The notes under the pieces: model-generated
Seen by the model: the letters and a program-made list of their open reading frames with translations, nothing else
Databases searched by the model: none
What the model was told of the DNA's origin: nothing
Program-made: the position numbers and the translations under genes
Shown here: positions 27,001-35,937 of the stretch, piece by piece
Numbering within the stretch: position 1 is the first letter of the stretch
Layout: the number at the start of each line of letters is the position of its first letter
NCBI GenBank assembly: GCA_002471275.1
Contig: DKPQ01000023.1
Location: forward strand, 186,001 to 250,000
Length of the DNA: 64,000 nucleotides
Direction: 5' to 3'
Source of the DNA: Flammeovirgaceae bacterium UBA7330
Lineage (GTDB): Bacteria > Bacteroidota > Bacteroidia > Cytophagales > Cyclobacteriaceae

Positions 27001-28943
27001 CGATAGAACTCCTGATCCGGATCAAGGTGACGTGCTCCGTAGATCACCGGGGCACTACCTGCCTCAAGGGCTCCCAGGTCCGGGGCTTTGCCATTGAATT
27101 CATCATTGATGTTTGGTATGGCAACCCCGGCATCAACGGCCTTCCCTTTGGCATTTAATCTGAAGTTGAGATCTACCGCATGATAAACAGGGCTGGGCAA
27201 GCCGCCTTCCATGGCATGGATCGGTTTCTTAAGATTCTCAAAGACATCATAATCCACGGTGATACCGTGTTTTTCAAGACCACTTGCTTTACTAAAATCC
27301 TTCAACGTTTTAAATTCTACGGATTCTCCTTCCGGAGACAGCCACTTAAATTGATTTTCAGGACTGTCAGGACCCCGGTTTGGACGATAGCCATTGTAAT
27401 CTGCTATTGAATAGGGAGTAGTAAAATGTAAGGATGAAACAAGAGTGGGTCCGTCAGTTCCAACAATCAGGTTATTGCGAAAGTTAGCATTTGGGTACCT
27501 GGCACCTGCATTATTTTCCACAATGAAGGTATTGTGATAGGCTGTAAGACCCGGAACACCTCCATGAATTTTCAGGGCTCCTCCAAGCGGCACATTATAG
27601 AGGATGTTCCTGATGTAATACGCAGGTCCACCGAATACGGGCTGGGCACTGATACCATTCTCAGCAGCATTCACACCCCGGTTACGCATGACCCGGATGT
27701 TGTGTACCCCACCATCGGCCTCAATGAAATCATCCACCATAAGGTGAATGTCATTGTTGTAAATATCTATCGAAACTGCTTTCAAATCCTGCGCTTCCTC
27801 TGGTGTGCCATATGTTGATACTCCAATGCCATCGTGGAAGTAGGCAATGGAATTATGCGCTATGACGTGTCCTGCCCCATACACTTTAATGCCATAATAA
27901 GAATCCATCAGGTGTGTTCCGTATGGAGCAAAACCCTTTCTGTTAAAATTCCATCCATATAACCTGTGCCGATCGTCACGCCCCAGAATGACGTTGTCCT
28001 GGATCAGAAAGTTTTTTGAACCGGCATATTCCGTCCTAATACCTTCACCCACAAATTCAAAGCGACAATTCCGTATCGTTAGATTGCTCGCCCCCGCCAG
28101 ATGCTTCCTGCCGGCTTCGAATACCCTGTCAACATTTCTAAAGGTGAGGTTCTGAAAAATATGATGGTCTGTCCCCATCACATTAAACAGATTGGCAGCC
28201 CCTTTTCCATCAAAGATGACCTCACCATCTCCTGCTGCTTCGATGACAATGGGACGTTCTGCGGTCCCCTTTTGGGTAAACCAATAGGTACCATCGAAGG
28301 GTACATTGTGCCAATCGGGGTAGTTAAGGATATCTGCATTGTAGAGTCCTGCATGTATTTTGATGATATCTCCTGGCTGAACGGGATCTTCAGCAACCAC
28401 GTACCAATCACCCTTGGTATTTTTAGAACCGCCATAAGCAGAAACCAAACCCGGGTAATTGGGTTCTTCCATCTTACCCTCATAATATTCGGGGTACACA
28501 TGTCTTACCCGGCCTTCCCGATAAGCTTTAGGTTCTGCACGTGTTGCGACCTTGACCACTTTTACCGCTTCACCTTCCACACCGTCAGGATCTTCGAGTG
28601 TAAAGCGTGCTTCATATTCAGTCCCTTCTTTAAGGTCCAAAATACTTCCTGCAAACATGTGGGGCGTGGTGTAATCAATGCCGGCTCTTTCGATATGTTC
28701 TCCTCCGATTCTAAGGAGATTCATCCCTGTTTTCCATTTGTCCGATCCGGCTACCCGATACTCCACCTTGACGGTCGAATTGCGGTTAGCATCTCCACTT
28801 GCTATGTACCATTCAAATCCTAAATTTTGTAGTGTGGGGGGTTCAACAATAAATGCTCCGGGTTCAATTGAATTCTTTTGTGCTAAGGATGTCCCAAGAG
28901 TGAAGGAAGCCAGGCATAAAATCATCATCAGTTTTTTCATCAT
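26997..28943 (-). CDS. Right-handed beta-helix protein with N-terminal Fn3-like domain, chondroitinase-B-like
   Basis: 648 residues with a signal peptide ending near SLAQK. A fibronectin III-like domain (about residues 35-135, VKVEYRVAGSDKWK, TEYEARFTLEDPDG) precedes a long parallel beta-helix (GEVIFDGKGAANLFNVMG, ASNLTIRNCRFEFVG, KNFLIQDNVILGRDD, VSIDIYNNDIHLMVDD). The layout is that of DUF1565/chondroitinase B-like proteins of Bacteroidota, which include uronic-acid lyases. It is translationally coupled to the second beta-helix gene and preceded by the GH43-like gene, forming a polysaccharide operon. Lyase activity is inferred, with no catalytic residue verified. Confidence 0.78.
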   Translation of the reverse strand: MMKKLMMILCLASFTLGTSLAQKNSIEPGAFIVEPPTLQNLGFEWYIASGDANRNSTVKVEYRVAGSDKWKTGMNLLRIGGEHIERAGIDYTTPHMFAGSILDLKEGTEYEARFTLEDPDGVEGEAVKVVKVATRAEPKAYREGRVRHVYPEYYEGKMEEPNYPGLVSAYGGSKNTKGDWYVVAEDPVQPGDIIKIHAGLYNADILNYPDWHNVPFDGTYWFTQKGTAERPIVIEAAGDGEVIFDGKGAANLFNVMGTDHHIFQNLTFRNVDRVFEAGRKHLAGASNLTIRNCRFEFVGEGIRTEYAGSKNFLIQDNVILGRDDRHRLYGWNFNRKGFAPYGTHLMDSYYGIKVYGAGHVIAHNSIAYFHDGIGVSTYGTPEEAQDLKAVSIDIYNNDIHLMVDDFIEADGGVHNIRVMRNRGVNAAENGISAQPVFGGPAYYIRNILYNVPLGGALKIHGGVPGLTAYHNTFIVENNAGARYPNANFRNNLIVGTDGPTLVSSLHFTTPYSIADYNGYRPNRGPDSPENQFKWLSPEGESVEFKTLKDFSKASGLEKHGITVDYDVFENLKKPIHAMEGGLPSPVYHAVDLNFRLNAKGKAVDAGVAIPNINDEFNGKAPDLGALEAGSAPVIYGARHLDPDQEFYR

Positions 28944-29012
28944 TAATTTAGGTTAAGTTGGGGTTAATTGAGTTTAGTGTATTCTCAAGGTTGATTAAAA
29001 ATACACAAATAC

Positions 29013-30182
29013 TTACCATTCAGTCTTTAGTGGGATCACCATGTTCCAGGTTTTATCAAAACTCCATGGTTTATCACCGTTTCCGGTAGCTGCAAAAAAG
29101 TGCGTGGGTACGCCATCCTCGATGAGCAGGAATGGTCTTTCGAAATGATTCTGGTGTGTGGTAGTACCATCGTCCCATAGAATATCACGGTTGTAAGCCT
29201 GCACTTTTTCAAACAAGTGCCAGTTGATACCATACTCCGACCACACATGGATTCCACCGCCTTCATCACCACAAATCTCTCCAGAACGGTCTTTTATGAT
29301 GGCCTCATATTTCTCACCATTCCACCATACATAAGGGTCCTCCACGTCCACATGTTCTTTCCCGGGTGCTTCAAACCTGAAAATCGGTTCATCACTCAAC
29401 CGGGTATAGGGTCCCTCAGGATTTGTGGCTTTTGCCACACCTAATAAAAGCGGTGGTTCCGGGCCGACAGCAGACGATTTGTACATCAACAGGATTTCAC
29501 CTGTTTTGTCATTTACCACAGGGGCTGGATTGGAAGTGATGGTGGCATCCCAGTGCCCTTCACGTGGTTCGATTACCGGCTTGTCCAGCCTCTTCCAGGG
29601 ACCATAAACACTTTCACTGATGGCCACCCCAATGCGTTTGTTCATCCATGCTTTTTTCCAGTTTTCTCTGGATAAGTCCGTATTTTCAAGTGTTGGCTGT
29701 TCGAAATCGTAGGTGTTGCCAAAATAGTAAAGGAGGTACTTATCCTTGTATTTTACGATACGAGGATTATGTGTAACCATTCCATCCCAATATTCCTTGC
29801 CTCGCATGGGCAAAGCCACTTCCACCGTTTTATATGGACCGATGGGTGTATCAGCCACGGCATGAACCACCTCAGAGTTCGTTACCCACTTGCCAAATCC
29901 CAGCTTTTTGAGCCAACGGCTGGCAAACATATGATACTTTCCGTCTTCTCCTTTGATGACAGAAGAACCCCACACCCAATAGTCGGGATCTTCATACCCC
30001 CCACCTTTGGGAGCAGGTAAAATTCGATCAATGAAGGCGATGTCCTCCGAAGGTTTCGACTTATTGCATGATGGAAAGGCGCAACTCAAAATGACAAATA
30101 TTGATGCCAGCAAAACCTTGTCTATGTTCACCTTATTTATGTTTAATAACACTTCCCTATATCTGTTTAGCTTTTGTCTCAT
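29013..30182 (-). CDS. Five-bladed beta-propeller glycoside hydrolase, GH43/GH117-like
   Basis: 389 residues with a lipobox (FPSC, Cys about residue 39) after an unusually long charged N-region. Five-bladed propeller sequence is clear: EDPDYWVWGSSVIKGEDGKY, GMVTHNPRIVKYKDKYLLYY, HWDATITSNPAPVVN, HVDVEDPYVWWNGEKY and TTTHQNHFERPFLLI. The first Asp and the DPYVW Asp fit the clan GH-F catalytic residues. GH43 members release arabinose or xylose, GH117 anhydrogalactose; the substrate here is not evident. It lies in the same minus-strand run as the alpha-glucuronidase-like gene and the beta-helix pair. Confidence 0.78.
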   Translation of the reverse strand: MRQKLNRYREVLLNINKVNIDKVLLASIFVILSCAFPSCNKSKPSEDIAFIDRILPAPKGGGYEDPDYWVWGSSVIKGEDGKYHMFASRWLKKLGFGKWVTNSEVVHAVADTPIGPYKTVEVALPMRGKEYWDGMVTHNPRIVKYKDKYLLYYFGNTYDFEQPTLENTDLSRENWKKAWMNKRIGVAISESVYGPWKRLDKPVIEPREGHWDATITSNPAPVVNDKTGEILLMYKSSAVGPEPPLLLGVAKATNPEGPYTRLSDEPIFRFEAPGKEHVDVEDPYVWWNGEKYEAIIKDRSGEICGDEGGGIHVWSEYGINWHLFEKVQAYNRDILWDDGTTTHQNHFERPFLLIEDGVPTHFFAATGNGDKPWSFDKTWNMVIPLKTEW

Positions 30183-30219
30183 TGTCGTTCTGTTTTCTCT
30201 TTACTTCTTTCAATTTCAA

Positions 30220-32337
30220 CTATTCAATCTCTGATATTTTTGCTATCACAATATCCTTATCTACATCTTCCAGATGCTTTCTCCAGGAAAACTCCTTGTC
30301 AAACTGGTGCGGCATAACCTCCACGTTATACTTTTCGGCATGTTCGGCCATTTTTTGCCAGTAAGTTTTGCTTTCTTCAAGATGCCGGACGGCCTCATCG
30401 TTGGAATCCATTTTTCCTTTTCTGAATTGCTCCAGTGCGATACCTCCTCTCACTTTGGAAGCAAAGTACAGCCCATAGTTAGCCCAAAATTCGAGATCAG
30501 TAAGTTCTATTTCCAGTTCAGCTGATGCACCATTTGCTCTTATTGCATTTACTATTTTAGAAATTTGATGAGCCTGCTGCTCTGCTTTATCAGCGAGGTG
30601 AATGGGTGTTGTCTGTATTGATTTGTCATAACTTCCAGCCACAAAATCCGCAATATTCACATAGGAAGAATCGAGCACATTTCGTGAAATAAACTTATTG
30701 ATATCAATAAACTGACCACCATTGGTCTTGAATCCCTCGGAATAGACGGTCGCGTCCCAGGTGCTCCCAAAAAAGGACGCTAGCCTGTTAGGATTTTTGG
30801 ATGCCAACTTCCAGGCATCCAACAAGTCACTTCCATCTGATAAATTGAATTTTTCAGCCAGGGCATCCGAGAAAAACTGATCCGGTGTATTAGGATCATA
30901 CAACAGGTTGCCCCATACCTTATAGAAGAGCCATTGTCTCTCAAATGCATAATCCCAGGTCCGATATTCCTCTTTGGTGATGAAGTCCTTCGCAGGAATG
31001 TATGTTTCAGATCCTATGATACATCCGCCAATATATTTCTGACTATTCAGGTCAAGAAAATCCCGAATAAAATCAGGATCTCCCCATCGCATCACAAAAA
31101 AGTCTTCATTGCGCATGGTCCAGACCCCTTTGTACTTTGTAGAATAGGGTTCCCAGTAGGTGTCCGTCAGCATGCCTCCGTGTACGATAGATAATTTCGG
31201 AGAAGAGTGCGCATGCGACCAGTTGAACTTGAAAGAAATCCAAACATCTTCTTCCAAATCAAGGTTTTCAATAGCATCCCTTGTGAGTTTTTCAGTTGTT
31301 ACACTTACAGATCCACCATTATTCGTTCCTGCAGATAATGGAGCCCTGTAAATGAGTCGTGCCTCTCGGTCTGCAGCTTTAAGACCAGCAATTATTGTGC
31401 GATTTACCCAGTCCTTTCTTTCTTCTGATGTCATACCGCCCATTCTTTCACCTAGCGTAATCCCAATACCCGTCAGATCCTCATAGGTATTGATCGTCTC
31501 TGTGACTACTTCACGCATATAGGTTTCTACATGCTCATTGGTAACGCCCTCACCAATGTGATTGTCTCCTTCTTCTGACATGTAATCTGCCTCGTTATAT
31601 ATTTTGGCAAAATTCTCAGGCAAGAAGATATTCCAGTTGACCACAAAAGTCTGAATGCCCCTGGCTTTTGCCATCCCAAAAAGTTCTTTCCAGAAGGTCT
31701 CCCATTCTTTCATTTCATCGTCAGTGAATGGGGAAACATCCCGGTATGACGGGGATTTAACCATGTACATGTAAGGGTGCATGTTCCAAAGTGTAAGCGC
31801 ATTGAATTTGTTCTCCACCATCATATCCAGAAAAGACTCCCAATACTTAAGGTCCTTGCAGGTTTCTGTGTGTAAGGCCAGGTGCTCACCGCTACGGTAT
31901 GAATACCAGGGAAGGTTGAACTTGATTGCACGGAAATCATGATGAGCACGGATGGATTTTTCTTCTATGTGATTCCAATCCTTACCATCAGACAGCTGCA
32001 CTGAAATATCAAGCAATCCATAGAGTAATCCCCGGCTGCATTCTGAACTGAGGGTAAATGTATTTTCATTTTTGACAATGGAAAATCCATCATTCTTTTC
32101 AGCATCCGTATTTGCCTGTGGAACCAATTCCAGCTTTAAATTGGCATCCTGCTCTTTACTCACAATTGATATATTTCCACCGGAAGCAGTCAGCTGACCC
32201 TCCAGTTTCTCAATAGCGTAGGTGAGGTCATTCAGCAGGTCATCGGCTGCATAGATCTTTATTTCAGGAGCCTGGTTTTTGCATCCTATGGCAAGAATGA
32301 TAAAAAGGAGATAGATTAATGACTTAATGTTGATCAT
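30220..32337 (-). CDS. Alpha-glucuronidase-like glycoside hydrolase lipoprotein
   Basis: 705 residues with lipobox AIGC. The N-terminal 120 residues form the alpha/beta domain shared by GH20, GH67 and GH84 enzymes (EIKIYAADDLLNDLTYAIEKL, then FTLSSECSRGLLYGLLDI). A TIM barrel follows (FNALTLWNMHPY, QTFVVNWNIFLPE, GIGITLGERMGG, DVWISFKFNWSH) with a helical C-terminus. It resembles predicted alpha-glucuronidases or alpha-galacturonidases of Bacteroidota more than characterised hexosaminidases. ERMGG may carry the acid residue. It would remove uronic acid side groups or termini; the exact CAZy family is uncertain. Confidence 0.7.
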   Translation of the reverse strand: MINIKSLIYLLFIILAIGCKNQAPEIKIYAADDLLNDLTYAIEKLEGQLTASGGNISIVSKEQDANLKLELVPQANTDAEKNDGFSIVKNENTFTLSSECSRGLLYGLLDISVQLSDGKDWNHIEEKSIRAHHDFRAIKFNLPWYSYRSGEHLALHTETCKDLKYWESFLDMMVENKFNALTLWNMHPYMYMVKSPSYRDVSPFTDDEMKEWETFWKELFGMAKARGIQTFVVNWNIFLPENFAKIYNEADYMSEEGDNHIGEGVTNEHVETYMREVVTETINTYEDLTGIGITLGERMGGMTSEERKDWVNRTIIAGLKAADREARLIYRAPLSAGTNNGGSVSVTTEKLTRDAIENLDLEEDVWISFKFNWSHAHSSPKLSIVHGGMLTDTYWEPYSTKYKGVWTMRNEDFFVMRWGDPDFIRDFLDLNSQKYIGGCIIGSETYIPAKDFITKEEYRTWDYAFERQWLFYKVWGNLLYDPNTPDQFFSDALAEKFNLSDGSDLLDAWKLASKNPNRLASFFGSTWDATVYSEGFKTNGGQFIDINKFISRNVLDSSYVNIADFVAGSYDKSIQTTPIHLADKAEQQAHQISKIVNAIRANGASAELEIELTDLEFWANYGLYFASKVRGGIALEQFRKGKMDSNDEAVRHLEESKTYWQKMAEHAEKYNVEVMPHQFDKEFSWRKHLEDVDKDIVIAKISEIE

Positions 32338-32419
32338 GTTTATTCTATTTCAAGTTGATCGAAACGGTAATTCTTCTACTTATTTTAATACAAGCTGCAT
32401 ATAGCATTTAATGACAGTG

Positions 32420-33721
32420 TTAGTTGCGAACTATCTTATGCGTATTGATATAATCCGGATCGATATGGATGCCCAGGCCAGAGCCTGATGTCACTTTTAT
32501 GGACCCTCCTGAGCTTTCGAATGGCTCCGTTTTACTTTCAATCGGTATGGTTGTGCCATTGGCATCCGGTGTTTCGAACATCTTAAACTCATGGTACTTT
32601 TCGGCTGCCGGACAAACAGAAACCATGTGCATTAGATAAATAAAGCCCAGGCCTCCACCCGACATGTGCGGGGTGATCTTTAAGCCTGCTGCTTCTACCA
32701 TTCTTGCTACTTTCATTGTGCGAATCATTCCTCCGAAATAAAAAATGTCCGGTTGAAGGATCTGGAAAACCTCATTGCCAATCAGGTACCTGAAGGCGTG
32801 CAATCCAAATTCTTCTTCGCCACCAGCCATTCGGATATTCAGTGCCTGCTCTACGAGTTTTTGTTCCTCATACCAGTCCCAGGGAATGGGTTCTTCATAA
32901 AAATAGTAGTTGTATTCTTCCAGAATTTTTCCAATCCGTATGGCTTCTTTCACAGAATAGGAGCCATTGCCATCTATCATCAGGGTAAAATCATCTCCAA
33001 ATTTTTCCCGCCCCATCCGAATGAGTTTTTCTGTTCGCCCCGGAGCATTGTCAATATCTGATGCCAGGTTGTCTCCACGGCCAGCGCGAAGCTTAACTGC
33101 TTTGGCTTCAGTTGCCACGGCATCCTGGTGCATCAGCTCGAGCGACTCTTCAGGCTCAAGTCTTCGGAGGTCTGCCAAATGATGACCCAGGTAAATAGGT
33201 ACTTCATTGCGTTGTAGTTCGCCTATCAGGAGCCCGGCAGATTTATTTATGACATTCCCAAGCATATCGAGAATGGCAAATTCTATCGCTGCCACATGGA
33301 CGTTTAATGGTATTCCCTGATTTTTTACACTTCGCTCAGTAGCATTAAAGATCAACATATCGAGGTCTCTGGCATCCTTGCCCACGAAATGATTCTTTAG
33401 GATTTGATTGAACATGGGGTAAGCAGACTTCGCGATAAAAGGATGTCCCACTGAAATACCTACAGCTCCATCTTTAGAACGCACCCTGCATAGTGTATTG
33501 TTTCTGTCTCTGAGCAACTCCAGCGTTTCAATGATCACCGGATCCTTGAACAGATCACGTCTTAAAACTGGTTGATCTATGACAGCATCGAGTTTTGAGT
33601 AATCTGCTATTGTGTGTTCGGTCGCTTTTGGACGCTGATTACAGGAGGAAAGTGGCAGCATGGCGGAAGCACCCCCGGTTATTGCAGCTGATCTTAAAAA
33701 TTTTCGTCTATTGGTTTTCAT
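32420..33721 (-). CDS. Tat-exported enolase-superfamily enzyme, mandelate racemase/lactonising type
   Basis: 433 residues with a Tat signal (NRRKFLRSAAITGGAS) and a Cys (SSCN) that may be lipidated. The barrel shows AVKLRAGRGD (catalytic Lys region), LMIDGNGSYS (metal Asp), YYFYEEPIPW (metal Glu), MAGGEEEFG (metal Glu) and KITPHMSGGGLG (catalytic His position), typical of sugar-acid dehydratases. The dehydration of a sugar acid in the periplasm would be unusual, since most relatives are cytoplasmic. It lies between the alpha-glucuronidase-like and heparinase-type genes and may act on the acid they release. Confidence 0.8.
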   Translation of the reverse strand: MKTNRRKFLRSAAITGGASAMLPLSSCNQRPKATEHTIADYSKLDAVIDQPVLRRDLFKDPVIIETLELLRDRNNTLCRVRSKDGAVGISVGHPFIAKSAYPMFNQILKNHFVGKDARDLDMLIFNATERSVKNQGIPLNVHVAAIEFAILDMLGNVINKSAGLLIGELQRNEVPIYLGHHLADLRRLEPEESLELMHQDAVATEAKAVKLRAGRGDNLASDIDNAPGRTEKLIRMGREKFGDDFTLMIDGNGSYSVKEAIRIGKILEEYNYYFYEEPIPWDWYEEQKLVEQALNIRMAGGEEEFGLHAFRYLIGNEVFQILQPDIFYFGGMIRTMKVARMVEAAGLKITPHMSGGGLGFIYLMHMVSVCPAAEKYHEFKMFETPDANGTTIPIESKTEPFESSGGSIKVTSGSGLGIHIDPDYINTHKIVRN

Positions 33722-33790
33722 AGAATGGCCGGATTAGGTTAAGGTTGTTTTTAGCATTACGTATTCATCATATTGACTACTTCATAGCAA

Positions 33791-35740
33791 TCACATCCCC
33801 ACCAGCCGGACCCGAATCTTTGTTTTTTCCGATTCAATCGTCCATGCAGGTATCCTGATCTCCAACCGTTTCAATCCTTCTTTCATGGTATCGATATACA
33901 TTGGCGGGGGATAAAGTGAAATGACTGAGACAGTCAGATCAGGATGAGAGAGGTTTTCCAATTTCACTTGCTTCCCTTCCTGGCTTAGAATGGCTCCTCC
34001 ATCAACAATTTGTACATCAGCCTGTGTAATCAATTGCCAGGTAATCAGTTCAGTTTCTTCAGACAATTCGATGTCATCCTCAATCAGAAGAGAAGCCGGA
34101 CCATCTTTCACAAACCTCCTTGTTGCGCTTTTGAGTTGACCATCAAAAGTGGGAGACAAATCGATGGTGGCTTCGGGGTTTTCACCTGCTTTAAAATCAA
34201 TGATCGCGGCTTTTCCATCCACCCGATGCAATTGATTGTTGACAGAAATCGTGCTGTGTCCAAAATTGCCTTTATTCAACAGTTTCCATCGGTCACCATC
34301 CTGATCTCTGTCCCACAATCCAAACCCGGTCCTTTCGATCCGACCATATCTGCCTGTATTGCCCGGATCTACGCTCCATCGCAACCCGTATAATTCAAAC
34401 ACAAACGAACCACCGTCCATATTGCCGTGGCTTACCGATCCACTACCGCCTTTTCCTCCAAAATAATATTTATTGGGGTCGTTTTCTTCTCCTGTGAAAA
34501 ATACCACAGGATTATCACCATCTCCTTTCCAGGCTGTTGGAACGATCACATCTCCTTTTTCTTCATACTGTGCCATCCATACCAGCGCCGGTCCAGCCAG
34601 TCTGGACAATTCTCCCATTTCCTCCGGAGGATTCATAAACTGGTCCTTTTCAAAATATCGCTTATTGCCCGTTTTCGATGCAAACCATGCCAGGGTAATA
34701 TCCCCGTTGCTGCCACTTCTTTCGCCACTATCAGCAAAATTGTATACCAACCCGGATGGTGCTACAGCCAGGAGCCTGAATATGGCACTTTCCTTAAAGC
34801 CGGGATATTCATAAATACCAAAGTCAGTCCCAAACGCACTCTCAAACATGGCTGCAGTAGTAACTGTAAAGGATGTACCATACCTCCAGTAAGTGGCGCC
34901 TTCCGGATATACCCCGTCGGGTCCGTACTTGTCCAGTGCGTTTGGCATTCCGTCCAAAGCCCTGCTTAATGTCTTTGCTGCCAGCTCCGGTGCATATTCT
35001 GCCACAGCAATGGATGCAGCCACCATACCCCCGTTACAAACCTGGTTCCAGTTGCTGTGACCATAAAAGGGTCCGGGTCGCCCATCGTCAGGCCAGCTGG
35101 GTTCAATCCCTTTTTCTACCAGGGATTTTTTAGCCAGCTCAATCGTGGATGCCGGCAAGTCCCCTGCCGTCCAATCGATGGCCAGGGCAATGCCCAGCGA
35201 CATTTCTGCAACGTCGAGAAAGTGCTTTGGAAACCAGCTGGGGAAATTACAGGCCGCTATGACTTCCTGGTTAATGCGCTCCAGCATCTTCGGGTCTTTT
35301 TCCATCCGGTACACCATGGCCATAGCCCCGATGCGATGGAGGAGATCCCTTGAAATATCTAACTGATTGTTTTGTGACCTCTCCTCCATGGGTATATCCA
35401 GATTGATGATCGGCTTCTCAAATACAGCTTCCGCATTCAATTTGATGGCTTTGTATACATTCTGAATAACCGGATCTGATTCCAACTTCTTTTTGAGGTT
35501 ATCTTCAGCCTGTTTGTTCAATAAAAGCCGGGGAGATTGCTTTCTGATGTTCTTTTTCAGGTAGGCAACTGAAATGGGATTCTTAAGTCTATACGACTCA
35601 TTGGGTTCAATTTGGGCATTCACCTGGTGATTTAAAATATAAATCAACAAAAAGAGCCAAATGAATACCGTTTTGACCCTTATTTTATCAATCTTTCTGA
35701 ATGCCTGACATCCAGTGAAAGTACGATCACTTTTTAGCAT
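33791..35740 (-). CDS. Heparinase II/III-family polysaccharide lyase
   Basis: 649 residues with a long N-region before the signal core (VFIWLFLLIYIL) ending near VNAQIE. An (alpha/alpha)6 toroid (about residues 60-400; NFPSWFPKHFLDVAEMSLGI, YGHSNWNQVCNGGMVAASI, GVYPEGATYWRYGT) is followed by a beta-sandwich heparinase II/III-like domain (GSVSHGNMDGGSFVFEL, RWSVDPGNTGRYG). The Asn-His and Tyr residues of the GHSNWNQ and YPEGATYW segments fit lyase active sites of PL12/PL15/PL17/PL21-type enzymes. It cleaves a uronate-containing chain by beta-elimination. It is divergent from the second quinoprotein. Confidence 0.82.
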   Translation of the reverse strand: MLKSDRTFTGCQAFRKIDKIRVKTVFIWLFLLIYILNHQVNAQIEPNESYRLKNPISVAYLKKNIRKQSPRLLLNKQAEDNLKKKLESDPVIQNVYKAIKLNAEAVFEKPIINLDIPMEERSQNNQLDISRDLLHRIGAMAMVYRMEKDPKMLERINQEVIAACNFPSWFPKHFLDVAEMSLGIALAIDWTAGDLPASTIELAKKSLVEKGIEPSWPDDGRPGPFYGHSNWNQVCNGGMVAASIAVAEYAPELAAKTLSRALDGMPNALDKYGPDGVYPEGATYWRYGTSFTVTTAAMFESAFGTDFGIYEYPGFKESAIFRLLAVAPSGLVYNFADSGERSGSNGDITLAWFASKTGNKRYFEKDQFMNPPEEMGELSRLAGPALVWMAQYEEKGDVIVPTAWKGDGDNPVVFFTGEENDPNKYYFGGKGGSGSVSHGNMDGGSFVFELYGLRWSVDPGNTGRYGRIERTGFGLWDRDQDGDRWKLLNKGNFGHSTISVNNQLHRVDGKAAIIDFKAGENPEATIDLSPTFDGQLKSATRRFVKDGPASLLIEDDIELSEETELITWQLITQADVQIVDGGAILSQEGKQVKLENLSHPDLTVSVISLYPPPMYIDTMKEGLKRLEIRIPAWTIESEKTKIRVRLVGM

Positions 35741-35906
35741 GGGGTGAGTAGGTTAATAAGTTACTTTAACATGTAATATTAAAATTATTGCATTCAAAGC
35801 GTATTAATATCTGTTCAGAGAATATAAATAGTGAACCAACGAGTGACAAGCAAGATATACTTTATTAATAATCAGGTATAACTAACTGAAATTTGTTGCA
35901 AAAAAT

Positions 35907-35914
35907 TAGATTTG
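35907..35914 (+). promoter_or_regulatory. -7 promoter element of the second quinoprotein gene
   Basis: TAGATTTG matches the Bacteroidota -7 consensus TAnnTTTG exactly and lies 24 bases before the ATG at 35938. TTTG occurs upstream only at 11-base spacing, so the -33 is not matched. Confidence 0.4.
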
Positions 35915-35937
35915 GATAATAAAGGTTCTGTTTCAAA

